Assembly (NCBI RefSeq): GCF_951230155.1
Contig: NZ_CATNVD010000022.1
Span: 1 to 64,000, forward strand
Reading direction: 5' to 3'
DNA from: Parablautia sp. Marseille-Q6255
GTDB taxonomy: Bacteria > Bacillota > Clostridia > Lachnospirales > Lachnospiraceae
Length of the DNA stretch: 64,000 nucleotides
The position numbers were made by a program, and so were the translations under genes. Position 1 is the stretch's first letter; every line of letters starts with the position of its first letter. Shown one piece after another: positions 15,290-25,000 of this stretch. Under the pieces are notes generated by a model, which had not been told where the DNA came from, did no database searches, and saw only the letters and a program-made list of their open reading frames with translations.

Positions 15290-17368
15290 TTATTTCGCAA
15301 ACAGCTTCAGGATCTCATTGCTCCGTGCGATGAATTTTGTCATTGCTTCCGGTGCAAGCGGTTTGTGCGCGATCATAGCGAGGTCGTAGAGCTGCTCGCA
15401 GATCATCGGTACTTTGTCAGAGTCCTTATTTGCTGCAACGAACTGTACCAGCTCATTGTTGGCGTTTAATACGAGTGTCTCGTTTCCGCCGAACATGGAC
15501 GGATCCATGCCGTACATACCGTACATCTTCATCATTTCCTGCATACGGCGGTTGTCCTCAGACAGTGTGACCATGGAAGAAATATTTTCATTTTTCAGCT
15601 TTTCTACCTTTACTTCCAGGTTGTCTTTTCCAAGTGCTTTGCGGAATACCTCTGTCAGGGTATCTGTTGTCTCCTTGAGCGCTTCTGTATCTGTCTCTTC
15701 TTTTACAGAGTCTGTGACATCTGCATCGATACGCTGGAATTTCACCTTATCATTGAGCTGCTCAATATGGGAGATGAAAGCAGTGTCAATATTGTGGCGC
15801 AGGATCACAGCATCCATGCCGGATTCACGGAACAGGTTGATGTACTGGCTCTGCTGTACCTCGTCTGTTACGTAGTAGATGGTCTGTTTTTCTGGTTCTT
15901 TTGCTTCCTCGTCCTTCTTATCATCGGATACGACCTCTGCTTCGACGGTTTCAGATGTAGCAGCATCTTTTGCCGCCTCGTCTTTTTCCTCTTCCTTTAC
16001 GAGATCCTTCAGTGTCAGATATTTGCCGTCGAGATTCTTGTAAAGGACGTAGTCCATGATCTTTTCACCGAATTTGGCATCCTTGATGCAGCCGAATTTG
16101 ATGAACGGACTGATGTCATCCCAGTATTTTTCGTAGTTCTCGCGGTCTGTCTTGCACATGCCGGAAAGCTTGTCAGCAACCTTCTTTGTAATGTAATCAG
16201 AAATCTTCTTGACGAAGCCGTCGTTTTGCAGTGCGGAACGTGATACATTAAGCGGAAGATCCGGACAGTCGATCACACCCTTTAAGAGCATCAGAAATTC
16301 CGGGATCACTTCTTTGATATTATCAGCGATAAATACCTGATTGTTGTACAGCTTGATCTTTCCTTCGATGGAATCGTACTCCGTGTTGATCTTCGGGAAG
16401 TAGAGGATACCCTTTAAGTTGAACGGATAATCCATGTTCAGATGGATCCAGAACAGCGGCTCCTTGTAGTCGAGGAATACTTTGCGGTAGAAGTCGCGGT
16501 ATTCTTCGTCGGTACAGTCATTCGGATGCTTTGTCCAAAGCGGGTGCGTATCGCTTAAAGAAACCGGACGCTTGTTGATCTTTACGCGGTCGCGTGCCGG
16601 AGCGATCTCAACGACTTCTTTTTCTCCGTTCTCGTTCTCTTTTTCTTCTGTCTTGGCATCCTCGTGGATACGCTCTACGACAACGTCATCCTCGCGCAGA
16701 TCTGCTTCGTCGATCGTCTCATATTCCTGCTCGGCGTTTGCCTTGGAGAGGAAGATCTCGACCGGCATGAAGGAGCAGTATTTCTCAATGATCTCTCTTG
16801 CACGGTACTCGTTGGCAAATTCCAGTGCGTCCTCAGACAGGAAGAGGGTGATCTCTGTACCGACGCTCTGGCGGCTGCCTTCCTCAAGGGTATACTCTGT
16901 ACCGCCGTCGCACTCCCAGTGGACCGCAGACGCGCCCTCTCTGTAAGAAAGCGTATCGATGTGTACCTCATCCGCTACCATGAAGGCAGAATAGAAGCCC
17001 AGTCCGAAATGACCGATGATCTCATCCTCTGTCGTCTTGTCTTTATATTTGGCAAGGAAATCAGTAGCTCCGGAAAAGGCGATCTGTGTGATATATTCCT
17101 CCACTTCATCCGCAGTCATACCGATACCGTTATCAATAAATTTCAGAGTTTTTTCTTCCGGATTAACGATGACCTGGATCTGTTTTTTGTAGTCATCCGG
17201 GAAGGTATATTCTCCCATCACCTCAAGCTTGGCAAGCTTTGTGATCGCATCGCAGCCGTTCGAGATCAGCTCACGGAAAAAGATATCGTGATCAGAATAC
17301 AGCCACTTCTTTATGATTGGAAAAATATTTTCGCTGTTGATCGAAAGAGAACCTGTTTTCTTGCTCAT
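15290..17368 (-). CDS. htpG: molecular chaperone HtpG (Hsp90)
   Basis: A 692-residue Hsp90. N-terminal ATP-binding motifs are FRELISNGCDAITKL, DNGIGMT and GHFGLGFYSAFMVAD. A charged middle insertion is followed by the middle domain (PLFWIHLNMDYPFNLKGILYFP) and a C-terminal dimerisation region; there is no eukaryotic MEEVD tail. The chaperone remodels client proteins with DnaK in the cytosol. ATG 17368 is chosen since AAAGGAG lies eight bases upstream; GTG 17377 overlaps that site. A sigma-A promoter and a CIRCE operator lie upstream, so HrcA control is expected. Confidence 0.96.
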   Translation of the reverse strand: MSKKTGSLSINSENIFPIIKKWLYSDHDIFFRELISNGCDAITKLAKLEVMGEYTFPDDYKKQIQVIVNPEEKTLKFIDNGIGMTADEVEEYITQIAFSGATDFLAKYKDKTTEDEIIGHFGLGFYSAFMVADEVHIDTLSYREGASAVHWECDGGTEYTLEEGSRQSVGTEITLFLSEDALEFANEYRAREIIEKYCSFMPVEIFLSKANAEQEYETIDEADLREDDVVVERIHEDAKTEEKENENGEKEVVEIAPARDRVKINKRPVSLSDTHPLWTKHPNDCTDEEYRDFYRKVFLDYKEPLFWIHLNMDYPFNLKGILYFPKINTEYDSIEGKIKLYNNQVFIADNIKEVIPEFLMLLKGVIDCPDLPLNVSRSALQNDGFVKKISDYITKKVADKLSGMCKTDRENYEKYWDDISPFIKFGCIKDAKFGEKIMDYVLYKNLDGKYLTLKDLVKEEEKDEAAKDAATSETVEAEVVSDDKKDEEAKEPEKQTIYYVTDEVQQSQYINLFRESGMDAVILRHNIDTAFISHIEQLNDKVKFQRIDADVTDSVKEETDTEALKETTDTLTEVFRKALGKDNLEVKVEKLKNENISSMVTLSEDNRRMQEMMKMYGMYGMDPSMFGGNETLVLNANNELVQFVAANKDSDKVPMICEQLYDLAMIAHKPLAPEAMTKFIARSNEILKLFAK

Positions 17369-17492
17369 TTTTACCACTCCTTTACATACTGTCAGAACTG
17401 CCCGGTTCGTGACGGGTACTGGCGAAGCCCTTTTCCTGATCTGTCATGACGGGAGAAAGGGGTGCTTTGTTCTGCTTTTGTGTTCTGTAGGT

Positions 17493-17521
17493 ATCTTAAT
17501 ACCGTGTCTGGAAAAAGTCAA
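17493..17521 (-). promoter_or_regulatory. htpG promoter
   Basis: On the minus strand TTGACT (17521-17516), a 17-nt spacer and TAAGAT (17498-17493). It lies immediately downstream of the CIRCE element. Confidence 0.8.
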
Positions 17522-17529
17522 GAGAAAAA

Positions 17530-17556
17530 TCAGCACTCGATTAAAGCGAGTGCTAA
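17530..17556 (-). promoter_or_regulatory. CIRCE element (HrcA operator)
   Basis: On the minus strand TTAGCACTC, nine spacer bases, then GAGTGCTGA: 17 of 18 arm positions match the CIRCE consensus. It sits 8 bp upstream of the -35 box of htpG. HrcA binds CIRCE and represses heat-shock genes. Confidence 0.9.
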
Positions 17557-17605
17557 CAAAAAAGAAAATAATAGAAAACAAAAGGAGCGCAGGGGCGAAA
17601 CAGGA

Positions 17606-18103
17606 TTACGTGAAAGGAATTTCTTTTTGACGGAAAAATTTTTCCAGCATCTCATCCCACGCATGATCCAGAGACCGGTCGAGGGAAAAGATTTTTAAGG
17701 AGGTGCCGCTGGTACACGAAAGCGTTGCGCCGTCAAAGTGAATATTCAAAAAAAGTCCGTCAATCTGCTCCGGCAGTATGGAAATTCCGGTCTGTGCAAG
17801 CAGAGAGGAGACATTGTGCGGGGCGAGCCGGAATACAATATGAAGGTGGAGCGGCGTATTTTTCCCCTTGGTCAGTTCAAAGAAAAAAGGACGAAGTCTT
17901 TTCCAGAGCGTGTATCCGCTTTTTTCTGCGGCGAGCAGTTCTGCTTCACTGCTGCTGAGAAACTCGGGATGGAACCGGCCGTCGATGTGAAAGCTGGCAT
18001 ATGTTGTAATAGAAGCTTCTGAGAGCAAAAAGGTATCGAAGTCTTCCCGCAGCAGCAGCTTTTTCATAAAATCACGAATATCCTGTATCTGATAAGAACG
18101 CAA
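17606..18103 (-). CDS. DUF5721 family protein
   Basis: A 165-residue protein recognised as DUF5721 by its N-terminal IQDIRDFMKKLLLREDFDTF and the LLSEASITTYASFHIDG motif. It has no signal peptide, membrane segment or catalytic motif. The family occurs mainly in Lachnospiraceae and its function is unknown. The start at 18103 has an AGGAGG-type site upstream. It lies upstream of htpG on the same strand, with the CIRCE element and htpG promoter between them, so htpG can be expressed separately. Confidence 0.8.
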   Translation of the reverse strand: MRSYQIQDIRDFMKKLLLREDFDTFLLSEASITTYASFHIDGRFHPEFLSSSEAELLAAEKSGYTLWKRLRPFFFELTKGKNTPLHLHIVFRLAPHNVSSLLAQTGISILPEQIDGLFLNIHFDGATLSCTSGTSLKIFSLDRSLDHAWDEMLEKFFRQKEIPFT

Positions 18104-18194
18104 AGTAACCCCTCCTGGTACATCCTGAAATTATGAAATATTATACAGGAGAGAAGGGGGAATTGGCAATGATAAAAAAATCGAACTGCTACTT

Positions 18195-18224
18195 TTCAAA
18201 TGGAGATGGATGTGATATTATAAT
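18195..18224 (+). promoter_or_regulatory. probable degV promoter
   Basis: TTCAAA (18195-18200), an 18-nt spacer and perfect TATAAT (18219-18224). The stretch from here to the gene is very AT-rich. Confidence 0.5.
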
Positions 18225-18296
18225 CTGGTATTTAAAACTACATTGTAAAATAATTAAAAATATAAAAAAAGGTTTCACTTGGTTCAGGAGGTTGTT

Positions 18297-19136
18297 ATGG
18301 ATTACGTTATCGTACTGGATAGCTGCGGAGAACGCACAGAAGAGATGAAAAAGGATGAGAGGATCATACCGGCTCCGCTCACGATGCAGCTGGACGACTA
18401 TATGTTTACGGATGATGATACATTTGATCAGGCTGATTTCCTGCGAAAAGCAGCGGCAAGTCCCAACTGTCCGAAATCCGCGTGCCCGTCACCGGATTAT
18501 TACAGAGCAGCCTTTGAAAAGGCGGGGGACCGTGCGTATGCAGTGACGCTTTCCGCAGAGCTTTCCGGATCCTACAACAGCGCCATGCTTGCGAAGGATC
18601 TCCTCTCAGAAGAAAATCCGCAGATCAGGGTACACGTGTTTAATTCACGGTCTGCGTCTGTCGGTGAGACGCTGATCGCCAGGAAGATCACAGAATGTGA
18701 GCAGGCGGGTATGACATTTGAGCAGGTGGTTGAGACGGTGGAAGCTTATATCGACGGGCAGAATACGTACTTTGTCCTGGAAAACCTGGAGACGCTGCGC
18801 AAGAATGGGCGCCTGAGCAATATCAAAGCATTTGTAGCCTCAGCGTTAAAGATCAAGCCGGTGATGGGAGCGACTCCGGAAGGGACGATCATCCAGCTTG
18901 ACCAGGCGCGCGGGATCAATAAGGCTCTGGTAAAGATGGTGGGCTACATCGCCGAGCAGGTCGAAAAGCCGGAAGAAAAAGTGCTGGCGATCGCACACTG
19001 CAACTGCCGTGAGCGCGGAGAGATGGTCAGAGACGCGATCCTTGAGAAGATCCGGGTAAAGGATGTCATTCTGGTCGATACAGCAGGGATCTCTACGATG
19101 TACGCAAATGACGGCGGCATTATCGCAGTGATTTAA
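18297..19136 (+). CDS. DegV family fatty-acid-binding protein
   Basis: A 279-residue DegV protein. Family motifs are YVIVLDSCGE at the N-terminus, SACPSPDYYRAAFEKA, VTLSAELSGSYNSA and RKNGRLSNIKAFVASALKIKPVM. DegV (FakB-like) proteins bind a single fatty acid; FakB types present it to the kinase FakA for phosphorylation. No fakA gene is nearby. Start 18297 is chosen because CAGGAGG lies five bases upstream; an upstream in-frame ATG at 18279 has no site. It is probably monocistronic. Confidence 0.9.
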   Translation: MDYVIVLDSCGERTEEMKKDERIIPAPLTMQLDDYMFTDDDTFDQADFLRKAAASPNCPKSACPSPDYYRAAFEKAGDRAYAVTLSAELSGSYNSAMLAKDLLSEENPQIRVHVFNSRSASVGETLIARKITECEQAGMTFEQVVETVEAYIDGQNTYFVLENLETLRKNGRLSNIKAFVASALKIKPVMGATPEGTIIQLDQARGINKALVKMVGYIAEQVEKPEEKVLAIAHCNCRERGEMVRDAILEKIRVKDVILVDTAGISTMYANDGGIIAVI

Positions 19137-19170
19137 TCGCGTTATTAATTGTGTTATTTTAGAAAAAATA

Positions 19171-19198
19171 TTGAAATTGTGGCGGAATCGTGTATACT
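19171..19198 (+). promoter_or_regulatory. promoter of the small membrane protein gene
   Basis: TTGAAA (19171-19176), a 16-nt spacer and TATACT (19193-19198). A short CCGGT/ACCGG hairpin follows in the 5' leader before the AAAGGAG ribosome binding site. Confidence 0.65.
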
Positions 19199-19269
19199 GT
19201 TAAAAGAGGGTCTGCGATTCGGCTTATTCCGGTGCGCTGACCGGAGAATTTCAAAAGGAGTGATATACC

Positions 19270-19521
19270 ATGAGTCAGGCTAAGGTGGACCGTTACAAAG
19301 AAGAAAAGCGCAACCGTGCGAAGATCATAAAGAAGGAAAAGAGGCAGTGGATGGCTACAAAGGCGGGACTGTCGGCAGTAGCGATCCTGCTGGTAGCATG
19401 GGCCGGGATCTCCATATATAATGGATTTACTGCAACAGACGCTTCCTTGACAGAGAAGCCGACGTATACGGTGGATACGGCAGCGATCGACGATTTCATG
19501 ACATCGCTTTCAGAAGAGTAA
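19270..19521 (+). CDS. small single-pass membrane protein, unknown function
   Basis: An 83-residue protein with a strongly basic N-terminus (about 15 Lys/Arg in the first 32 residues), one transmembrane helix (about 35-53, AGLSAVAILLVAWAGISIY) and a short acidic, probably extracytoplasmic tail ending in SLSEE. No family name is known to me, but it looks like a real gene: AAAGGAG stands seven bases before ATG, it has a good promoter, and codon use is like its neighbours. The topology would be N-in. Confidence 0.75.
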   Translation: MSQAKVDRYKEEKRNRAKIIKKEKRQWMATKAGLSAVAILLVAWAGISIYNGFTATDASLTEKPTYTVDTAAIDDFMTSLSEE

Positions 19522-19835
19522 AACGATATCTGCAATGATTTCAGGAAGGCAGAGCTGCTGCAGAAGAGTCTGCCGTCGGTTTTCTGATATGCTGTTTTCG
19601 GATGGGGATACCAGCTCCGGGGACTGCAGGAGGATACCGCCGGACATTCTGCACCGGCTCTGTTTTTTTGTGCGGCAGTCAGGGCAGATGAGCGAAGGAT
19701 CCTGCATTTGGAGGATATGCTGCAGCCGGAAGAGAAGCGCGGGATATTTTTTACTTGCAGTTGAAAATTGGATGGAGTAAAATAACAAATGCAAAGAATC
19801 GATTTTGCACAGCTGTACGATTGGAGGAAAACACA
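19522..19835 (+). other. intergenic region before the PAP2 gene
   Basis: No convincing gene in 314 nt. It holds a weak terminator-like hairpin (GCCGG 19639-19643 with CCGGC 19654-19658, followed by seven Ts) and a promoter TTGCAG (19755-19760), 17 nt, TAAAAT (19778-19783) for the PAP2 gene. Frames that are open here have no ribosome binding site. Confidence 0.5.
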
Positions 19836-20387
19836 ATGGAAGGTCTGGTGGCGCTGGAAGGCAGCGTGTTATTGTGGATACAGGACTGCCTGAGGGCAGA
19901 CTGGCTCTCACCGTTTGTCGTGACATATACGAAGCTTGGGAATCTGGGATTTATCTGGATCCTGCTCTCACTGACACTGCTTTGTTTCAGGAAAACGAGA
20001 AGAGCAGGGGTGGCAGGACTCCTCGGTCTGATGTTTTCCCTGATACTCAATAATATGATCCTGAAAAATCTGTTTGCACGTACGAGACCGTATGAAGTGA
20101 TCGACGGGCTGATCCTGATGACAGGAAAGGCGAGTGACTTTTCTTTTCCGTCAGGACATGCGGGAAGCTCTTTCGCAGCAGCGACCGCGATCGTATGCAG
20201 CCTGAAGGGCTGCCGGTGGAGATGGATCGTACTGGCTATGGCAGTTTTGATGGCGTTCTCACGCCTGTATATCGGGATACATTATCCGTCTGATGTGATC
20301 TGCGGTGCGCTGACTGGTGCGCTGTGCGGAGCGGCTGCAGCGTGGCTGATCAGGTGGCTTGTACAAAAGCAGCAGGCGAGGGCGTAA
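19836..20387 (+). CDS. PAP2 family phosphatase
   Basis: A 183-residue membrane phosphatase. All three PAP2 motifs are present: KNLFARTRP (KxxxxxxRP), FPSGHAGSSFA (PSGH) and SRLYIGIHYPSD (SRxxxxxHxxxD), in a six-helix membrane protein. These enzymes dephosphorylate undecaprenyl diphosphate or phosphatidyl-phosphate lipids at the outer face of the membrane; which lipid cannot be told from sequence. Start 19836 is set by TTGGAGG eight bases upstream; the frame is open back to 19755 without another site. Confidence 0.92.
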   Translation: MEGLVALEGSVLLWIQDCLRADWLSPFVVTYTKLGNLGFIWILLSLTLLCFRKTRRAGVAGLLGLMFSLILNNMILKNLFARTRPYEVIDGLILMTGKASDFSFPSGHAGSSFAAATAIVCSLKGCRWRWIVLAMAVLMAFSRLYIGIHYPSDVICGALTGALCGAAAAWLIRWLVQKQQARA

Positions 20388-20496
20388 TCCGCGGATGGCC
20401 GCAGTGCGGCTGCTGCGAAGCAATGACGCCTTGCATACGGATGGGTATCATAATAAAATAAATATAACATAACAGCAGCGAAAGGTGGTGGTTTTT

Positions 20497-20619
20497 ATGA
20501 AGCATAGAAGGAAAAAGAGTTCATCGGATGTTCCCGGGCCTGATCCGGTCATAAAAACTGCACAGAAGGAGGTTCGTTATGTTAGATATAGAAAAGATGA
20601 GGGAGTACATCGAGCATAG
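20497..20619 (+). CDS. short upstream frame overlapping the mgtE start
   Basis: A 40-residue basic frame (MKHRRKKSSSDVPGPDPVIK at its start) whose last 41 nt overlap the mgtE gene in another frame. The preceding AAAGGTGG is a fair ribosome binding site. It could be a translated leader for mgtE or chance. No Mg2+ riboswitch (M-box) consensus is visible in the 190-nt leader. Confidence 0.3.
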   Translation: MKHRRKKSSSDVPGPDPVIKTAQKEVRYVRYRKDEGVHRA

Positions 20620-21925
20620 GCAGTATGCAAAGATCCGCAGCGAGATCGTCGAGATGAATGAGGCAGATATCGCCGCTATGCTGGAGGAGCTGGAGCTGCC
20701 GGGACCGGAGCTGATCCAGGTATTCCGTATGCTGCCAAAGACGATTGCAGCAGATGTATTTTCCTTTTTGTCCATTGAGCTGGAACAGACAATCATTACA
20801 ATGCTGACGGATCGTGAGGCGGCTACGATCATTGACAATCTTTTTGCGGATGATGCCGCCGACCTGATGGAGGAGATGCCTGCGAATGTCGTGAAGCGGC
20901 TGCTGGCACAGACAACAGCGGAGACACGGCGTGATATCAATCATCTGCTCCAGTATCCGGAGGATTCCGCGGGAAGTATCATGACGGTCGAGTTTGTCGA
21001 TCTCAAAGAAGATTATACGGTAGCGCAGGCGATCGAGCGTATCCGCAAGGTCGGCATTGACAAAGAGACGATCAATACGTGCTACGTGACCAATCAGTAC
21101 CGGAAGATCAAGGGCACGATCTCTCTGAGAATGCTTCTTTTGAGTGATACGTCGGAGCGGATCGGAGATCTGATGGAGGAAAATGTCATTACGATCTCGA
21201 CGCTGATGGACCAGGAGGAAGTCTCCAGACAGTTCCAGAAGTATGATTTCGATGCGATGCCTGTAGTGGACAGCGAGAAACGCCTTGTCGGTATTATCAC
21301 AGTCGATGATGTCATGGATATCATTGAGCAGGAGGCTACGGAAGATATCGAGATGATGGCGGCTATCACGCCGACAGATAAACCTTACATGAAAACATCT
21401 GTCTTTGAGACCTTCAAAAAGCGTATTCCGTGGCTGCTGTTTTTGATGATCTCTGCGACCTTTACCGGACGGATCATCCAGGGCTATCAGGATGCGTTGT
21501 CTGCCTATGCGGTGCTGACGATGTATATCCCGATGTTTATGGACACGGGAGGAAATGCAGGCGGACAGTCGTCTGTGACGATCATCCGAAGCATTTCTCT
21601 TGGAGAGGTACAGTTTCGGGATATGTTGCGTATTGTGTGGAAGGAGATACGCGTTGCTGTCTTGTGCGGAATTACGCTTGCAGTCGTGAATTTCGGAAAG
21701 CTTTTGCTTCTTGACAGAGTGGGCATGCAGGTAGCGCTGATCGTGTGCCTGACCATGGTGGTGACGGTTATCGTGGCAAAGACGGTCGGATGTACTTTGC
21801 CGATGCTGGCAAAGAAGATCGGCTTCGATCCGGCGGTTATGGCAAGTCCGTTTATCACAACGATCGTGGATGCAGTATCTCTTGTCATTTATTTTCAGAT
21901 CGCAACGAGGATGCTCGGTATATAA
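20579..21925 (+). CDS. mgtE: magnesium transporter MgtE
   Basis: A 448-residue MgtE. Order: N domain (about 1-125; repeats such as DAADLMEEMPANVVKRLL), two CBS domains (about 130-255; DLMEENVITISTLMDQEE and GIITVDDVMDIIEQEA), connecting helix, then five membrane helices. The pore signature is TGGNAGGQSS (about 325) and the Mg2+-selecting Asp is in TTIVDAVSLV near the C-terminus. The cytosolic domains sense Mg2+ and close the channel. ATG 20579 follows AAGGAGG at good spacing. It ends before a strong terminator. Confidence 0.95.
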   Translation: MLDIEKMREYIEHRQYAKIRSEIVEMNEADIAAMLEELELPGPELIQVFRMLPKTIAADVFSFLSIELEQTIITMLTDREAATIIDNLFADDAADLMEEMPANVVKRLLAQTTAETRRDINHLLQYPEDSAGSIMTVEFVDLKEDYTVAQAIERIRKVGIDKETINTCYVTNQYRKIKGTISLRMLLLSDTSERIGDLMEENVITISTLMDQEEVSRQFQKYDFDAMPVVDSEKRLVGIITVDDVMDIIEQEATEDIEMMAAITPTDKPYMKTSVFETFKKRIPWLLFLMISATFTGRIIQGYQDALSAYAVLTMYIPMFMDTGGNAGGQSSVTIIRSISLGEVQFRDMLRIVWKEIRVAVLCGITLAVVNFGKLLLLDRVGMQVALIVCLTMVVTVIVAKTVGCTLPMLAKKIGFDPAVMASPFITTIVDAVSLVIYFQIATRMLGI

Positions 21926-21958
21926 CGGGACAAAAGAAAGAATATAAAATATGCAGGG

Positions 21959-22008
21959 AGGCTGCTGTTTCGTATCTCTTCCGGGATACGGACAGCAGCT
22001 CTTTTCTG
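21959..22008 (+). terminator. terminator after mgtE
   Basis: GCTGCTGT-TTCGTATC pairs with GGATACG-GACAGCAGC in a long nearly perfect stem, followed by CTCTTTTCTGT. Confidence 0.8.
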
Positions 22009-22087
22009 TATTCGCATACTATACAAAAGCAGCGGCATCTGGTAAAATAGCTTAGATTGATCATCACGTTTAGAAAGGATATCCGGT

Positions 22088-25000
22088 GTGGCTGATACGC
22101 GGTATCAGGACACCGGTACTGGTAAACCTATGGGGAAAGAAAAGGTTGTAAGACAAAACAGATGCGATCAGGAAATGAACCTGCTGATCTTTGGATGCTT
22201 TTTTGGGTATATGGCATTGCAGCTGCTTGTCGGGGACACACAGCATGGACAGCTGGCAAACGTGCTTAATATGGGGTTGTATGCTGTATTTGTGCCGGGA
22301 TTTTTATTCCGCCTTGGCTACTGCTTCTGGCAGATGTGGACAGGGATGCCGGTGAAACGGGGAAAGGAGCAAATGCTGCGGCTTTTCGTGCGGTATTATC
22401 TGTACTTTTTTGTACTTGCTGTCGCACAGGAGACGATACAGTATGGAAACAGTGTGCCGTACAGCCTGGTGCGGGTGCTCTCTGTTGTTACCGTTCCGTC
22501 TGTGAGCGCTGTGTTTTTTACGCTTGCAGTGACTGCTCTGCTTGTGTGGGTGTTTTATGAAAAGCTGGGGACAGCTGCAAAAAAGCCAAAGTATCTGGTA
22601 CTGGCAGCAGGACTGTGTGTCGGCTGCGCCCTTTTGCGCGTAGAGGGAGAGAGCTATGCGATCATTGCGGCTCTGGTCGGTTCCTCTTCCATGCCGGCAG
22701 TGCCGGGACTTCCGTATTTTGCGTTTTTCCTTATCGGCATGTGGTTTGGAAAGGAAAAACCGGGCTTTCAGTGGAGACTGGCAGCGGGAGCAGCAGCAGG
22801 TACGGCGCTGTCGCTTCTTTTGTATGGGACGATCCTGCAGGATGTTTGCCGGATCACGCTGTCTCTTCTTCCTGTATATCTGGTTTATGTGGGAGCAGAG
22901 CTTCTCTCGGAGCTTACGCTGCGGTCTGGCCGGGTGCGGTTTGTGTGCGATACGGCAGAAGCGATCCTTCCGGTCTATGCGGCAGCGATGTTCGGGCTCC
23001 ATTTTTTGGCGGCAGATACGGCCGGATTTGGGATCAGGTGGTCTGTTGTGATCGCTGCAGGCGCGCTTCTTTTGATCTATCTGGCAATACTGGGATTTTC
23101 TGTATTTTGCAGAGTATATGAAAGCTGTGCCAGAAGATTTGCAGCATCCAGGCATAAGACCGCTCTGTACTTCGTGATCTATACGGGGGCCTTTGCTGTT
23201 TTGATGGCGCTTTGTTTTTCGGTGTTTTTCGCGACAGGGAACACGCTGCTGTGGGAGGCGGACGGAGTGTCTCAGTATTATCCCAGAGCAGCCTACTTTG
23301 CGAATTATATCAGGGAGCTGTTTGCAAACTTCTTTTCCGGCAATTTTGAGCTTCCGATGTATGATTTCCGCCTCGGTATGGGCGGAGAGATCACCTACAG
23401 CCTGGAACCGCTGTATTTTATCTTCGCTTTGTTCGGAGAAGATCATGTGGAGCTTGCCTACAATGTGATCACTGTGCTGCGTTTTTATCTGTCCGGCATC
23501 ACAGCATCGATACTGTTTTTGTATTTTAAAAAGGACTATTTTTCCACCTTTATAGCAAGCGCCGTATATGTATTTTGCGGCTTTGCGCTGTTTGGAGGGG
23601 CGCGCCATACGATGTTTATGATCGCGATGATCATGCTCCCTCTTCTGGTGATCGCGATCGAGGAGATCCTGCGCGGCAGGCGCTGGCAGCTTTGTACGAT
23701 TTTCGTGGCGGTATCTCTGTTTAGCAATTACTATTATCTGTACATGAATACTCTGGGGCTTGCCATTTATTTTCTGGTCCGCTTTTTCTGTCAGAAAGAA
23801 AAAGAAAAGCGGACATTTAAGAATTTTATGACAAAGGGTCTGGTCATCAGCGGTTCGTACCTGCTCGGTGTGGCGATCTCGTGCATTGTGCTGGTGACGA
23901 CCTTTGGGCTGTATGTAGGATCAGGGCGAAGCGGCGGAGCGGTGATCAAGACACCTTCTTTGCTTTTCTATAATGAACAGTGGCCGGTCCGCTGCTTTTT
24001 GAGCTTTCTGACAACGGCAAATTCTCCCGGAGAATGGATGAAGCTCGGATTTTTGCCGATCGCCTTTTTATGTGTGGTCTTTCTTTTTACAAGAAAGGGC
24101 AGGAAGGAGCTGAAGGTGCTGTCTGTGATCACCGCACTTTTGATGCTGTTTCCGGTGACTGGATTTGTGTTTAGCGGCTTTAGCTCTGTGATAAATCGCT
24201 GGTGCTATCTGATCGCGCTTCTTGTGGCGTTTATCGTGGCGGATACGCTTGCGGATATGCGGCAGATGAAAAAAAGAGAAATACAGATCTGTGCCGGAGC
24301 TGTGGCAGTGTATGGATTCCTGGCATTTTTCGGTACTGTGCTGATCACGCGCTATGTGAAGCTTGCATTTATTTTTCTTGCCGTAACCTTTGCAGTGGTA
24401 TTGGTGGGGCAGGACCGCGTGAAAAAAGTATCGGTATTCCAGAAACAGAGTCTCATGGTTTTGCTGACAGCGGCTATGGTATTCTATAATGGATTTTCTC
24501 TGTTTTATATGGATGATGTAGTAAGCGAATACACAGCGCCCGGAGAGGCAAAGCAAAAAGCGGAGGATTCGCCTCTTGTGGCAGTAAAAGAGGTGGAGGA
24601 TGAGAGCTTTTACCGCTGCGCAGTTCCGAAGCTGGATTATTCGACGATCTCTTCGTCTATTATCCTTGATTACAACAGTGTCACGATGTTTAACAGTACG
24701 TTCAACGGCAGCATTACGGAATATCTGGAACAGATGGGCAGCACGGGGTACAGTGTGACGCAGCTTCTGGGTCTGAGCAACCGGGCGTTCATGAATGAGC
24801 TTGCCGCAGTGAAATATTATGCGTATTATGACGGGGAGGACGGCACAGGGAGTCCGGAGCGCCCACTTCCGTACGGCACGCAGGAGGCACTGCGTACCGA
24901 AGTAAACGGGAAGGAGACCGTTGTCTGTGAAAACCAGTACGCACTTCCGCTTGGCTATACGTATGACTCTGCGATCTCGAGGGAAGAGCTGGAGCAGTAT

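Noticed and set aside
20388-20578. M-box (Mg2+) riboswitch before mgtE
   Set aside because: The 190-nt leader is shorter than usual for an M-box and lacks its conserved core segments.
22304-23608. 434-codon open frame on the minus strand
   Set aside because: It lies wholly opposite the YfhO fusion gene, has no ribosome binding site, and its translation is Arg/His/Lys/Gln-rich as expected for an antisense shadow of a membrane protein gene.
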